From Circinella umbellata (lineage: Eukaryota; Mucoromycota; Mucoromycetes; Mucorales; Lichtheimiaceae): a DNA stretch of 64,000 nt. The notes below the pieces were generated by a model that was not told the DNA's origin, did not search any database, and saw nothing but the letters and a program-made list of their open reading frames with translations. Position 1 is the stretch's first letter, and every line of letters starts with the position of its first letter. The stretch covers positions 806,001-870,000 of the forward strand of contig JAIWNF010000002.1 in NCBI GenBank assembly GCA_025093555.1, read 5' to 3'. Positions 40,591 through 51,522 of the stretch are shown piece after piece. The position numbers and the translations under genes are program-made.

Positions 40591-40698
40591 ATGGACCCGA
40601 TAGTTTTATGTGAGGATGGAAAGCCTGCATACGATCCAATCATATTATTACTATCAGTATTATTGTCTTTCTTTTTAATCACTATTTATAAACAATGA
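40591..40698 (+). CDS. Candidate 35-residue single-pass membrane microprotein
   Basis: The frame starts MDPIVLCEDGKPAYDP and continues into one strongly hydrophobic stretch of about 16 residues (IILLLSVLLSFFLITI), ending YKQ and a stop. This gives a short polar N-terminus, one membrane helix and a three-residue tail, a tail-anchored layout. No ATG lies between the TATA box at 40498 and this ATG, so it would be the first start codon of the transcript. It is divergent from the FAB1-like gene (165 nt between the ATGs). I do not recognise a family and cannot test conservation; chance is possible at this length. Confidence 0.35.
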   Translation: MDPIVLCEDGKPAYDPIILLLSVLLSFFLITIYKQ

Positions 40699-41609
40699 AA
40701 TGTAAAAGCAGCATTCGTTCTTCTCAGTTTTTTTTGAAGGTCGGGTAATTACTTGTTCCTGACTATTATTGGGATATCCCGTTGCTATACAGGGTTTCCA
40801 AAAAACAATGTTGTGTAGTAAATAAAAATCAACCTGCCTTGGCATCAATATAAATGTCTATTAATTTAAATTGACTACCAGGATAATCGAAGAGAGCCAT
40901 TACCTTTGATTATAGATTGCGAAAAAAAAAACTCAACGTTCTGTCGATATATAGTAGAGATGTGCTTATTAACAAGCATATATACTATATACAGCTGTAG
41001 TTATAAATTATAGTGTACATACAGTGTACTTTCCTCGAACTTGTCGCATGGTTACTCCTCTGCAAAGACGAACACATAGACACCTGAATATTGGAAATCG
41101 TTCTTTGAAGAAGTCAACGGTTTTAAATCTAGATACTCCTCCAGAATATGTTCTGTTGAAATTTCTTAAATATTTTACCATAATGATGAAAAGTACTAAG
41201 AATATAAAGATATAATGTAGAACTTCTTATTTTATTTTAAAAAGTGGGTTTTATATTAAGAAGTAATACGATTTGTATAACCTAGGCCCAGGATCTTGTT
41301 TGCTTTTCCATGAGCTTCTTTATTATTGCTTTTCCCTAATATTTCACATCACGCTTTTGCGTATCATGAATTTATACTTTACTGGAAATGATATATTTTG
41401 ATAATATACATCGAAAATACGTGTAAACACTAGTTTTCTTATTGACTTGAACGGATCTTGACATCGGTCGGGCTTTTTTTGTTCTAGTTCGGCCTGAAAG
41501 AATGTAAAAAAACTTTACTCTACTAGCAGGGAAAAGGAAGGTAGGAGGGATTAAGGAAATGATAGCAACAAAGGTGATCGACATGTAACCAATAAAATAT
41601 ATGGTGCAT
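40699..41609. other. Gene-poor region left of the foldback element
   Basis: Short frames only (41024-41215, plus strand; 41692-41372, minus strand, which runs into the foldback arm). No family signal is seen. Confidence 0.4.
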
Positions 41610-42199
41610 ACAGGATTTTTCCTTATGGTTGGCGGGGCTTTTTTTTTCATGATGGCGTTGGGTGTTTTTTTTGTTGGCAGTGAATTTTTCATGATTGGCA
41701 GGAAGTAAAAATTACAATGGCGGTGTAATTTCCAACAGATGGCAGAATTACCTGTAACTTTAGCTGGGAATACTTATTCATTTCACAGTTTATTCTTTAT
41801 GTAACATCACAGAGAATTATTTTATTATGTAAACTTTATGATTTACTAAAAAAAAATACAATAATATGAAAAAAAATGGATAAATAAAAAAAAACATATA
41901 TAATATGAAAAAAACTACACTCTCTAATTCCCTATTCCGAGTAATGAATGTAAGTGAATTTTCAATCCACCTTTGGCAATCTTCAGCTGTGACCTGGCTG
42001 GCTGAGACGATTATTATTGGTTGTAAACCTGGAGAGAAAGATGTCTACATCTTATTGTTGGAGTTTCCTGTGTCATCACTGATGCTGATATGAAAAAGTG
42101 TTATTTTGGTAATAATGATTCAAAGCGGTTCGTCCGATTGCAAAAGAAAAAGTTGCAAGGAATACATTTTCGCTAATAACAAAAAAGTTCACATGTCTT

Positions 42200-42685
42200 T
42201 TGACTCGTTCCAAGGTTGCTAAGGCAGAGTATTTGTTCCAAGGTTGTTCCAAGGTTGCTAAGGCAGAGTATTTGTTCCAAGGTTGTTCCAAGGTTGCTAA
42301 GGCGGAGTATTTGTTCCAAAGTTTTACTAGTGTTTGTTCCAAGGTTGCCAAGGCTCATACTTGGGTCTGTCCAAAAGTCGTTTTCCATATAATGATTGTT
42401 ACGCGTGAGCAAGCAGCATGTATGTTCTTTTGCAAGGAATTCAACGACGAGAATGCTTCCAAGCTATTGAGGAAGATTGAAGAAATTGGTGACGTAGATC
42501 TTTGTTACTTGGAAGATCCTACGGAACCTTTGGTGGAAGAACATGCATGCTGCTTAGCCTCTGGTCAGGTTCATAGTGTAAAAATATTTGGAACCTTGAA
42601 ACAAATACTCCGCCTTAGCAACCTTGGAACAACCTTGGAACAAATACTCTGCCTTAGCAACCTTGGAACAAATGCTTTGCCTTAG
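42200..42685 (+). CDS. Open frame across the foldback spacer, possible captured gene fragment
   Basis: A 161-codon frame begins in the left repeat array, crosses the unique spacer and ends in the right array. The repeat-encoded parts are artefact-like. The middle 55 residues look like ordinary protein: acidic and helical, for example FNDENASKLLRKIEEIGDVD, then CYLEDPTEPLVEEHACC. I recognise no family. It may be a host fragment captured by the element rather than a functional gene. Confidence 0.3.
   Translation: MTRSKVAKAEYLFQGCSKVAKAEYLFQGCSKVAKAEYLFQSFTSVCSKVAKAHTWVCPKVVFHIMIVTREQAACMFFCKEFNDENASKLLRKIEEIGDVDLCYLEDPTEPLVEEHACCLASGQVHSVKIFGTLKQILRLSNLGTTLEQILCLSNLGTNALP
42208..42318 (+). repeat. 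39-bp tandem repeat at the inner end of the left foldback arm
   Basis: The unit TTCCAAGGTTGCTAAGGC followed by AGAGTATTTG and a second TTCCAAGGTTG occurs about 2.5 times. Because 39 is a multiple of three the frame stays open, giving a 13-residue repeat (SKVAKAEYLFQGC). Confidence 0.9.
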
Positions 42686-42697
42686 CAACCTTGGAAC
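42590..42697 (-). repeat. 39-bp tandem repeat at the inner end of the right foldback arm
   Basis: Inverted counterpart of the array at 42208-42318, but one internal 11-bp half unit is missing and several bases differ. This is the only substantial difference noticed between the two arms. Confidence 0.85.
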
Positions 42698-43294
42698 GAG
42701 TCAAAAGACATGTGAACTTTTTTGTTATTAGCGAAAATGTATTCCTTGCAACTTTTTCTTTTGCAATCGGACGAACCGCTTTGAATCATTATTACCAAAA
42801 TAACACTTTTTCATATCAGCATCAGTGATGACACAGGAAACTCCAACAATAAGATGTAGACATCTTTCTCTCCAGGTTTACAACCAATAATAATCGTCTC
42901 AGCCAGCCAGGTCACAGCTGAAGATTGCCAAAGGTGGATTGAAAATTCACTTACATTCATTACTCGGAATAGGGAATTAGAGAGTGTAGTTTTTTTCATA
43001 TTATATATGTTTTTTTTTATTTATCCATTTTTTTTCATATTATTGTATTTTTTTTTAGTAAATCATAAAGTTTACATAATAAAATAATTCTCTGTGATGT
43101 TACATAAAGAATAAACTGTGAAATGAATAAGTATTCCCAGCTAAAGTTACAGGTAATTCTGCCATCTGTTGGAAATTACACCGCCATTGTAATTTTTACT
43201 TCCTGCCAATCATGAAAAATTCACTGCCAACAAAAAAAACACCCAACGCCATCATGAAAAAAAAAGCCCCGCCAATCATAAGGAAAAATCCTGT

Positions 43295-44456
43295 ATAATA
43301 AATATAAATATATGCTACAAACACGGTCAGCTACCGTTTTTTCCATGTTCAGGAAGTGAATAAATACTAGGTTTGTCAAGTTTACATTAAATTGTTGCAA
43401 AAATTGTAGAATCTGAACACAGGATGACGGTGGATCAAACTGGCGTTAACAGTAAAATAAAATAAAGAGAGCATAGCAGCAGAACAGATAAGAGCATAAG
43501 AACAAGTATTTAAGTGTATGCATAATATTATTAAAAAGTTGGAATGAATATAAAAATCAAAACGTACTATGTAAATAATACTCAATTTGTGAAAGACGAC
43601 GGCCGTAGAAAAAATTACTATTATCATCTTTGTCATAGGGTCGATATATTTACATGCTCTCATTCTTCTCCTTTTTTATAGTACCTTTATTTACTTTAAC
43701 TACTGCCACTTCTTCTGTTTTTAAACGTTCAAAGAAATATTATAAACGAAATAGCGAAGTAACTGTCATAGAAGTATAGCACAGAATATATGCATAACTG
43801 ACATATGGTAAATGGTTTCACAAACAACTTTGATTGGCTGCCTAGGTACAAGCAAGGAACTGCAACGCTCAATTGATTCAAATTCGGACTTTATTCTCTC
43901 AACTAACAGAAACGCGAATTCGACACCATAATTATTTTACAAGAAATCATGATTGCGCAGTTGTCAAGAGAATATGTGATTCTTCCCAAAAGAATGTGTT
44001 TGATTCGTGTTGTTGCTTGCATGGTCTGCTGACGCTAATATATGTTAATCTCGTAGTCAGTGATGATGTGCAAGGGTGCGCTCGACCACAGTCTGTTGCG
44101 GCAGCTCAATAGTTTTGTATATCCGGACTATTTGACGAATCTTACTCAGTATGATAATCGAGTGCGGCCTATATTAGTATTTGATGCATTTTTGTGTTCC
44201 TCAGTTCCATGTCCTATTTACTGGGGAGAAAGGTGGTGAGGTAGGGTGCGCTCTCCTCACATCTTGTGCGCAAGCCTTTTTTTTGCAACACATAGAATCA
44301 AGTACATCTTTGGGAAGATTGATACGTGCCTTCTGTGATTGGTGAGTCTAAACAAGGAGGAATAAAGAGATCGGGATGCGTGTCTATTATAGATTTGCTA
44401 TTCATTTCATATTCAATTTGTTGTATAGATATAAACGACGAAGCCGTTGCCAAGTC
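43295..44456. other. Gene-poor region between foldback element and palindrome
   Basis: Only short frames occur (43382-43663 minus, 43873-44112 plus). A GGGTGCGCTC-containing block of about 35 bp occurs twice (near 44075 and 44247). No gene is recognised. Confidence 0.4.
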
Positions 44457-45789
44457 GAAAACTTGCTGGGTTTATTATCATTGGTGCTACTGCTACTCTA
44501 CTGGCTGCTGATACAAATCTATTAGTCTTCATGACTTTTGACCTGAGCTATACACTCAAATTGGGAGATTAAACCTAAAAGTTTGCTATTGCATATTGGT
44601 TCAAGTCAAAGCAAATCCGAAAATAAAACATGGATCAATAAATATGTGTGTGGTCAAATGAATTTTTACTGTGCTTTACAGGTGTTCTACTTTGGGTGGC
44701 TATCGTATCCGTAAAAGCAACCAGAATTGGTATGGTAATAGAGTTTTAATCCTCAGAAGAGAACAATAGATGAAGTAGATCTCACTAACCACATGTCAAC
44801 AAGGTCCTTCTCATGTATTGTGAAAAAACATGGTAAAGGTATGTAAATGTTTTATTGAGTAATATCTTCTGTTATCATCTACACTATCGGAAACCACCCT
44901 CACTCGTATCTTTTTATTTACATAAAAAAATGGGTTAGCTTTACTGTACAGAACAACATCTATTTTCGACAAAGGATATGAACCAGGAAAAAGAAAAGAA
45001 AAGAGCAAGGGGTCTCATACCAGGACATGCGAGATAAATGCATAAAGAGCGTATGCGTGACGATACATCATTGTATTTTCTCGCTTTCAAGTCTTATGCC
45101 GTATGAAGCCGTATATAGAACAAATCTTGGAAGAATAGAAAAAAATTAGTCCTCGTATCCATACAGTATGTTACTCGGTCAGTGGCACGAGGAAGAAGAT
45201 CAACTTTCCACTCTCGGTGGAACAGCTGAATATTTCTCCGCTCAGGGCAGGGTCCATGTGCAGATTGCCATCATGTTTTCATGCCACCCCGCAAAAAATA
45301 GAGTAAAATAAAATCGATACTTAGCTTCTTTGATCAAAATTATCATCGTCCATCATTGAAAAAGAAAACCATTCAGTTTAATAGTGTGCATAATATCGTG
45401 TTTTGGATGAAGTATTGGGTGATTTATACGGATGGGGGCGTATGTATGTGTTTTTGAGAAGAATAAAGTCAAGTTTGCCCAACTATGTACTTGTAACTTC
45501 TAGGCCAATAAAAATTTTGCATGATCACCTGATCGCTATTCAACCAGCTTAAAAAAAGATCATTTATTTATTTAACATGGATTTTTTTTCCCAAAAACAC
45601 TTTGTGATTATCATGACTCATAAGAACAAAAAGCTTTATTTTCAATCCTCGTTCGACGAGAACGTACAGTCAAAATTGCACCTCAAAGATGAGTGATTCT
45701 GTTTTGCGTTTAACGGCTTAGGGAGATGAGCCTATATTGAAGCATTTTCTCCAGACTTTTGGATTACAGAAGATCTTTGTTATTGGACT

Positions 45790-46813
45790 ATGATACATTA
45801 CCTACAGAAACTGGTGTCTCAAGATCCTGGGATTTCACGTCGTGATGCTTCTATACGGTCGGTGAACGACAGTAAAATAGTTCACCAACACGTTGTTTCA
45901 GGAACGGTCGCTGAAACAACAGCAAACTCTATGTGTCAGTATAACAAGGTTAGAATATGTTTTAATTTTTTCTCTATTAAACCCCATTATATTATTGTAG
46001 TTACTGATAGTATATATTTCAGACAATATGAGGCTAAAATGCTTTCAAAAAGGGGTCGGCTTGTAATTGCAGAAAGTTCGGTTAATTTCTTTGTGCAAAA
46101 AGTAAGTATATCAGTGTGTTTATTGGTAGTATACAGTTGAAACAGATCTGTCTAATAAACAATTAAATATAGCATCGGTTAAGAAGCAGCATGGCAGAAC
46201 AAAGTACAAATAAAGAAGAAAAGATCACAAGAAAGAGACGCGGGGCCGGTGAGGGCTCTAGTAGTAATGCAGCGCAAAAGCAAATCAAAGAGAATAAAGA
46301 AGAGCGCGAAGACGGTAGTGACACCGCCGAAGTTGACGTATGGGAGCAATGGAAAAAAATTCTTAATAACCCACAAATACAAATCATTTGATGCAGCTAA
46401 GGTAGCAGCAAATAATTCAATATAGACAAGTTGTTATGAAATGATATGCAATTAACAATCATATTCTTGTGTACATAGTCTGGAGAAGCACAAAATCATC
46501 TGGTATGGAAAGACTGTTCGTCGTAGAAGTCCTTTGACTCAAGATCTTTATAATAGACTCCAAAAAAAAGTACCGCTCATTTATTACCATAGAAGTAGCT
46601 TGTGCTTTGTTGATGTGACGAAAAAAATTCAAGATTCGGTATGTTATATTATTCCACTATGTCTATTCTGCAGCTGATGAAGGCAACCTCATTTCTATAT
46701 AGGAGTCATATTGCATAATGGGAGAATTGCTCTCTGAGCTTCAAATGATGTTTCCAAATGACAAGTTGCTGATACCTGAAAAATTCCTTAATTTCGAACA
46801 TGTGTGGCAATTT
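45790..46813 (+). pseudogene. Copy D: 3'-truncated inverted copy of the copy C gene
   Basis: Exon-like segments are 45790-46101 (open, starts MIHYLQKLVSQDPGISRRDA), 46173-46391 (contains MAEQSTNKEEKITRKRRGAG), about 46479-46638 and about 46642-46813. The third and fourth are better preserved than in copy C: WYGKTVRRRSPLTQDLYNRL, then KIQDS, then LLSELQMMFPNDKLLIPEKF and FEHVWQF. The copy stops 7 nt into the next exon, at the junction with the right palindrome arm, so the downstream exons seen in copy C (SEASYRFYLFDVCPKPTTKY onward) are lost. The second exon also ends in a stop shared with copy C. Function is unknown. Confidence 0.6.
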
Positions 46814-47454
46814 GTGAGTATAAAAAAAATAATGGAGTCATATACACATACTTATAAATTATAACTGAATTATAATTTTGTACTGATTTTTACATATGGT
46901 ATTAATATTTAGCTTTGAGACACCAGTTTATGAAGGTAGTGTGTCACAGTCCAATAACAAAGATCTTCTGTAATCCAAAAGTCTGGAGAAAATGCTTCAA
47001 TATAGGCTCATCTCCCTAAGCCGTTAAACGCAAAACAGAATCACTCATCTTTGAGGTGCAATTTTGACTGTACGTTCTCGTCGAACGAGGATTGTAAATA
47101 AAACTTTTTGTTCTTATGAGTCATGATAATCACAAAGTGTTTTTATGTTAAATAATTGACTTTTTTTAAGCTGGTTGAATAGCGATCAGGTGATCATGCA
47201 AAATTTTTATTAACCTGGGAGTTACAAGTACATAGTTGGGCAAACTTGACTTTATTCTTCTCAAAAACATGTACGCATTTACTTTAATAAATCACTCAAT
47301 ACTTCATGCAAAACACAATATTATGCACACTATTAAACTGAATGGTTTTCTTTTTCAATGATGGAAGATGATAATTCTGGTCAAAGAAGCTAAGTATCGA
47401 TTTTATTTTATTCTATTTACAAAGTGGCATGAAAAACATGATGGCAATCTGCAC

Positions 47455-47634
47455 ATGAACCCTGCCCTGCGCGGAGAAATATTCTGGTTCATCAGCATAT
47501 TACATGCTGTTTCACCGGGAGTGGGAGCCGTAGATTGTTGTCATGGGAAGGAGATCCGGATGAACTCTGCCCTGCGCGGAGAAATATTCTGGTTCATCAG
47601 CATATTACATGCTGTTTCACCGGGAGTGGGAAGT
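47455..47634 (+). repeat. 105-bp period tandem duplication in the right palindrome arm
   Basis: A 75-bp block starting ATGAAC-CTGCCCTGCGCGG and ending CACCGGGAGTGGGA occurs at 47455-47529 and again at 47560-47634 with one base change noticed. The left arm has a single shorter equivalent. The duplication keeps the reading frame of a short ORF (47368-47637), probably by chance. Confidence 0.9.
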
Positions 47635-48554
47635 TGATCTTCTTCCTCGTGTCACGGACCAAGTAGCATACTGTTTAGATACGAGGACTAATTTTTTTTT
47701 TCTATTTTTCCAAGATTTGCTCTATATACAGGTTTCATACAGCATAAGACGTGAAAGCGAGAAAATACAAGGATGTATCGTCACGTACACGCTCTTTATG
47801 CATTTATCTCACATGTCCTGATATGAGACCCTTTGCTCTTTTCTTTTCTTTTTCCTGGTTCATATTCCTTGTCGAAAATAGATGTTGTTCTGTACAGTAA
47901 AGCTAACCCGTTTTTTTTATGTAAATAAAAAGATACGACTGGGGGTGGTTTCCGATAGTGTAGATGATAACAGAAGATATTACTCAATAAAACATTTACA
48001 TACCTTTACCATGTTTTTTCACAATATATGAGAAGGACCTTGTTGACATGTGGTTAGTGAGATCTACTTCATCTATTGTTCTCTTCTGAGGATTAAAACT
48101 CTATTACCATACCAATTCTGGTTGCTTTTACGGATACGATAGCCACCCAAAGTAGAACACCTGTAAAGCACAGTAAAAATTCATTTGACCACACACATAT
48201 TTATTGATCCATGCTTTTTTTTTTCGGATCTGCTTTGACTTGAACCAATATGCAATAGCAAACTGTTGGGTTCAATAAACCCAGCAAGTTTTGACAGTTT
48301 GTGAAGGCATTAGGAATTGAACCGGACCAGGTGTAACGCAAGAATTTCATCTTAACATATTTATTTATGAGACAGATGGATAAGGGTGATTTTTTTTTGT
48401 GTTTTCTACTACAATACTTGATACTTTTGCATGTTGTTCGTCTTGTTTGTAATATATACATTGTTATGTATTACGTACTTTTAATTATTACTTATTCATT
48501 TAGATATCATGAAGAAATTCGTATATGGATATTATTAAGAAAGTGTCATTGATT

Positions 48555-48674
48555 AATGTTCCCAACTGCCATATGAATTTCGTAATTCTACCATCTTAAG
48601 TTTTACTTCCTGCCAATAACGAAACACACACCACCAATCAAAGATATCCCGCCAATCGTTAGGAAAAATCCTGT
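48555..48674. mobile_element. Solo terminus of the foldback-element family
   Basis: The last 120 bp resemble the right end of the foldback element (43160-43294). In order they carry a GTAATTCT-CCATC block, TTTTACTTCCTGCCAAT, CCCGCCAATCGTTAGG and AAAAATCCTGT. It is in the same orientation as the right end at 43294. It is diverged and has no visible partner arm. Confidence 0.65.
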
Positions 48675-49709
48675 GGTTGTATTCCGGAATACATCGAATT
48701 GGGCTTATCTGCCTCCAAACGGCATTGCTCATTCTCAACCACTCGAAGGCAGCTTTAGAGGGACATTTTGAGTATTATTAGAGTACAAAAAGTTCTTTTT
48801 TGTGATATTAAGTTTTCATAACAACCAAGTAAATCAGAAGCTAATTGAGAAAAACTTAAACATATGAACTTTGTTTGGATGCACTATCGAAAACGAACCC
48901 ATTCATCTATCGAGTATAAATATAATCTGTCACCATGGCAATGAAATCAAGGAGTAGGTGGATAATTTCCATTCAATTTTCATTCGTTCTAATTGAGCAT
49001 CTTTGCGTCTTATTGGTTTCACAAAATTTCTTTTATTTTTTTGAAAGCACTTTTTTTCATTATTATAATGAGATAGATATTTCAAAAAAGAAAAAATTCT
49101 TCTTGTTGAGTTTGTAAGGAACATGTTTCCTTTTAGGTTTAATATAATTGCAAAGAAAGAAGGCTAAGATGGAATTTTTTCTCTTTTGCAAAAAAAGAAG
49201 ACGATTCGGATAGGGTTTCTTTTTGATATATATAAAAACCCAAAAATACACACTTGGTTTCAAAAATCTGTGATTGAAAATCATGTGAAGCTTTTGCCCA
49301 ACCAACCAAAAAAGAAAACTTGACAGCTCCCGTATAAAATTTTCCAGAATTATATGCAAGGTATAAAAAATAAAACGATGCAATTTTTTTTTTTTGGTTT
49401 GTATATTCGGAATAGAAATCAGAATAGTACATCAAAAAAGGAGGAACCTTGAAGCCTGAATATCAATGAATTGAACATGATATAAAGGTTGAAATGATTT
49501 TTGGATTTTCTATTCTTGCCTTGTTTATCGATATGTCGTTATGAGCAAGCACCAATCAGGAGATGTGTCAAGGTGACGCACACTGAGCCAAACAAAGCAA
49601 CAGATCGGAGCCTGCTTTTTTTTTTTTCTCTCCCATCAAAAAAAAAGAGAAATAGAGAGAAAAGCTCTATCCCTTGTACTTTTAACACTTTTTTTTTTTT
49701 TTTTTAATA
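48675..49709. other. Gene-poor region and ILV6 promoter
   Basis: Short frames only. The last 100 nt before 49710 are A/T-tract leader sequence. A sequence near 49590 (AGCCAAACAAAGCAACAGATC) precedes a T tract and may belong to the promoter. Confidence 0.4.
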
Positions 49710-51018
49710 ATGTTACGCACAGCATTGTTGGGAGCTACACGCCTTGTAAGTTTATTTCAACATTATAGGAAAAAAAATAATAATAATAAGGAATGCGGGT
49801 TTTTTTTTGCAGTTTCAAGAGTAAAAAAAAAAAATAGTTGACAGACTTTTTTTTTTATTTTCTAATTCATTTTAGCCAACGGCGGCTTCAACCACCACAA
49901 CTATGGCCTGGCGCCAATCTGCCCGTCGATTCATGTCTTCAGAACCTAATTCGGCTACATCGGCATTGTCTTTCAAAAAACATTTGCGTCAACGACGATT
50001 CGGTCCGGTACCTGTAGTCCCGGGACCTTCTGTCGAAGAAGCTGTCTCTAACATTTTATATAATACACCTCCTCCCAGCCGAGCACCAGAAACACGTCAT
50101 ATTTTGAATTGTTTGGTACAAAACGAACCTGGTGTTTTGAGTCGTGTTTCCGGTATTCTTGCTGCTCGTGGATTCAATATTGAATCGTTGGTAGTGGCTA
50201 ATACAGAAGTACGTGATTTGTCTCGTATGACTATTGTTTTTAATGGTCGTAATGTTCAAATCGAACAAGCGAGACGTCAATTGGAGGATCTGGTCCCTGT
50301 TTGGGCCGTATTGGATTATACAAAGACCAAGTTGATTGAACGTGAATTACTTTTGATTAAAGTATCGATCTTGGGTCCTGAACATTTGCACGAACAATTG
50401 CCTACTGCCAAATTTGATGACGAAGTTGAATTTGAGGATGAAAATTTGAGTCGTTATAATGAGGTAAATTAAAAAAAAAAGTGTGTATGTGGGGGGAGAA
50501 TATAGATATTAATTGTGGGGACGGATAGGATAACATGTAAAAATTGAAGAGGAATTAAATAGACTGACTCCCCCCACCTTTTATTTTTTTGCATTTCTGT
50601 CAATTTAAATATATATAGTCACCTGATGTGTCACCGTCTGAAGCATTACGTGAAACCTTCTCACACTTGCGTGCTTTGACTGAATTGACGCGATTGTTCG
50701 ATGGTAAGGTGGTCGATGTTTCATCTGATTCCATCGTTATTGAAATGTCAGCCAAGCCAAGTCGTATTACCTCTTTTATGAAACTGTGCAAACCATTCGG
50801 TATTTTGGAATCTTCAAGAACTGGTAAAGCTTTTATTTGTAATTGGGGTGGAAAGGATATTAAATGATGGGATAAACTAATGAAGTTTTGATATTCATTT
50901 TTTTATAGGTGTGATGGCTATGCCACGTTCTCCTGTTCATGACGTTTATGAAGCACAAACTGAACATTCTTATGAAAAAACTGAGGCTGTTGATGCTACC
51001 ATGTTGCCTCCTGGATAA
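49710..51018 (+). CDS. ILV6: Acetolactate synthase regulatory (small) subunit, mitochondrial
   Basis: Model of four exons: 49710-49745, 49876-50463, 50619-50823 and 50909-51018, giving 312 residues (yeast Ilv6 is about the same). It binds and activates the catalytic subunit Ilv2 in mitochondria and mediates valine feedback in branched-chain amino-acid synthesis. The N-terminus is Arg/Ser/Thr-rich and lacks acidic residues (MLRTALLGATRL, then AWRQSARRFMSS), a typical mitochondrial presequence. The ACT domain lies near residues 84-160 (TRHILNCLVQNEPGVLSRVS with ILAARGFNIESLVV next). A second regulatory domain follows. The C-terminus has PSRITSFMKLCKPFGILESS and a GVMAMPRSP block. The first exon encodes only 12 residues, all within the presequence. 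Confidence 0.95.
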
Positions 51019-51522
51019 AGTAAAAAAAATTATATAGTAATATATTATTATTATATTAAGTGTATTATAAAAAAAAATCATTCCTTCTTTCTTATATATA
51101 CAAAAACATGGCATTTTCACCTTTGAGTTATCACTTGTTCCCTTTTTTAATAAAATAAAAGCTTATTTTTTCATTAATTATTAATCCCCCCTCCACATCT
51201 TTTTAAGCTTATTTTAAACATTTAAAAAAGAGACTTTAAAAAAAAATTCGTGCTTTCTTTTTACATGTTTTATTCAATGAAAGAAAAAAAAATTCTGTAC
51301 AAGCAAAAGTGTGAAGAGTGTGTTGGTAAAAGTAAGAGGGGAGAGACGACATTATGCGATATATTTAGTTTGTGGGATAAAAAAAAGAAATTAAGTTTTT
51401 CTCTTTTTTAATGATAAAAGATTTTTGGATTTGAGAGGGCGAGGAAAGTTATAGACGAATGTTGTTGGATGACATGCAAATATGGAGTTTTTTTTATATA
51501 TCCAATTATATAAGAATTGAAA
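51019..51522. other. Convergent 3' region of ILV6 and histone H2B
   Basis: AT-rich with A and T tracts, including AATAAAA near 51150. No coding sequence. Confidence 0.5.

Larger units (their letters stand above)
41610..43294. mobile_element. Foldback element with near-identical arms of about 0.7 kb
   Basis: Left arm about 41610-42318 and right arm about 42590-43294 are inverted copies. The termini are ACAGGATTTTTCCTTA and TAAGGAAAAATCCTGT. A 62-codon frame inside each arm (41905-42093 plus, 42811-42999 minus) encodes the same protein in both. The two arms differ visibly in an inner tandem array of 39-bp units and in small homopolymer changes. The spacer of about 270 bp is non-palindromic and carries an open frame. 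No clear target-site duplication is visible outside the termini, so the superfamily is undetermined; no transposase is recognisable. Confidence 0.85.
44457..48295. repeat. 3.8 kb imperfect palindrome (inverted duplication) around truncated gene copy D
   Basis: Left arm about 44457-45823, right arm about 46915-48295, with a spacer of 1.09 kb. The arms match along their length with indels: about 90 nt in the left arm near 44480-44570 are missing on the right, and a 105-nt tandem duplication occurs only on the right. The left arm ends inside the first exon of copy D, so the right arm carries that exon inverted. The inner parts of the arms also match 27780-28073 beside copy C. Confidence 0.85.

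Noticed and set aside
42208..42697. CRISPR-like array at the repeated units
   Set aside because: The units are contiguous 39-bp tandem repeats without unique spacers, inside a foldback element of a eukaryotic genome.
41905..42999. Calling the 62-codon frames in the foldback arms a transposase
   Set aside because: They are short, carry no DDE/DDD or zinc-finger pattern, and the reverse strand of the same arm is just as open.
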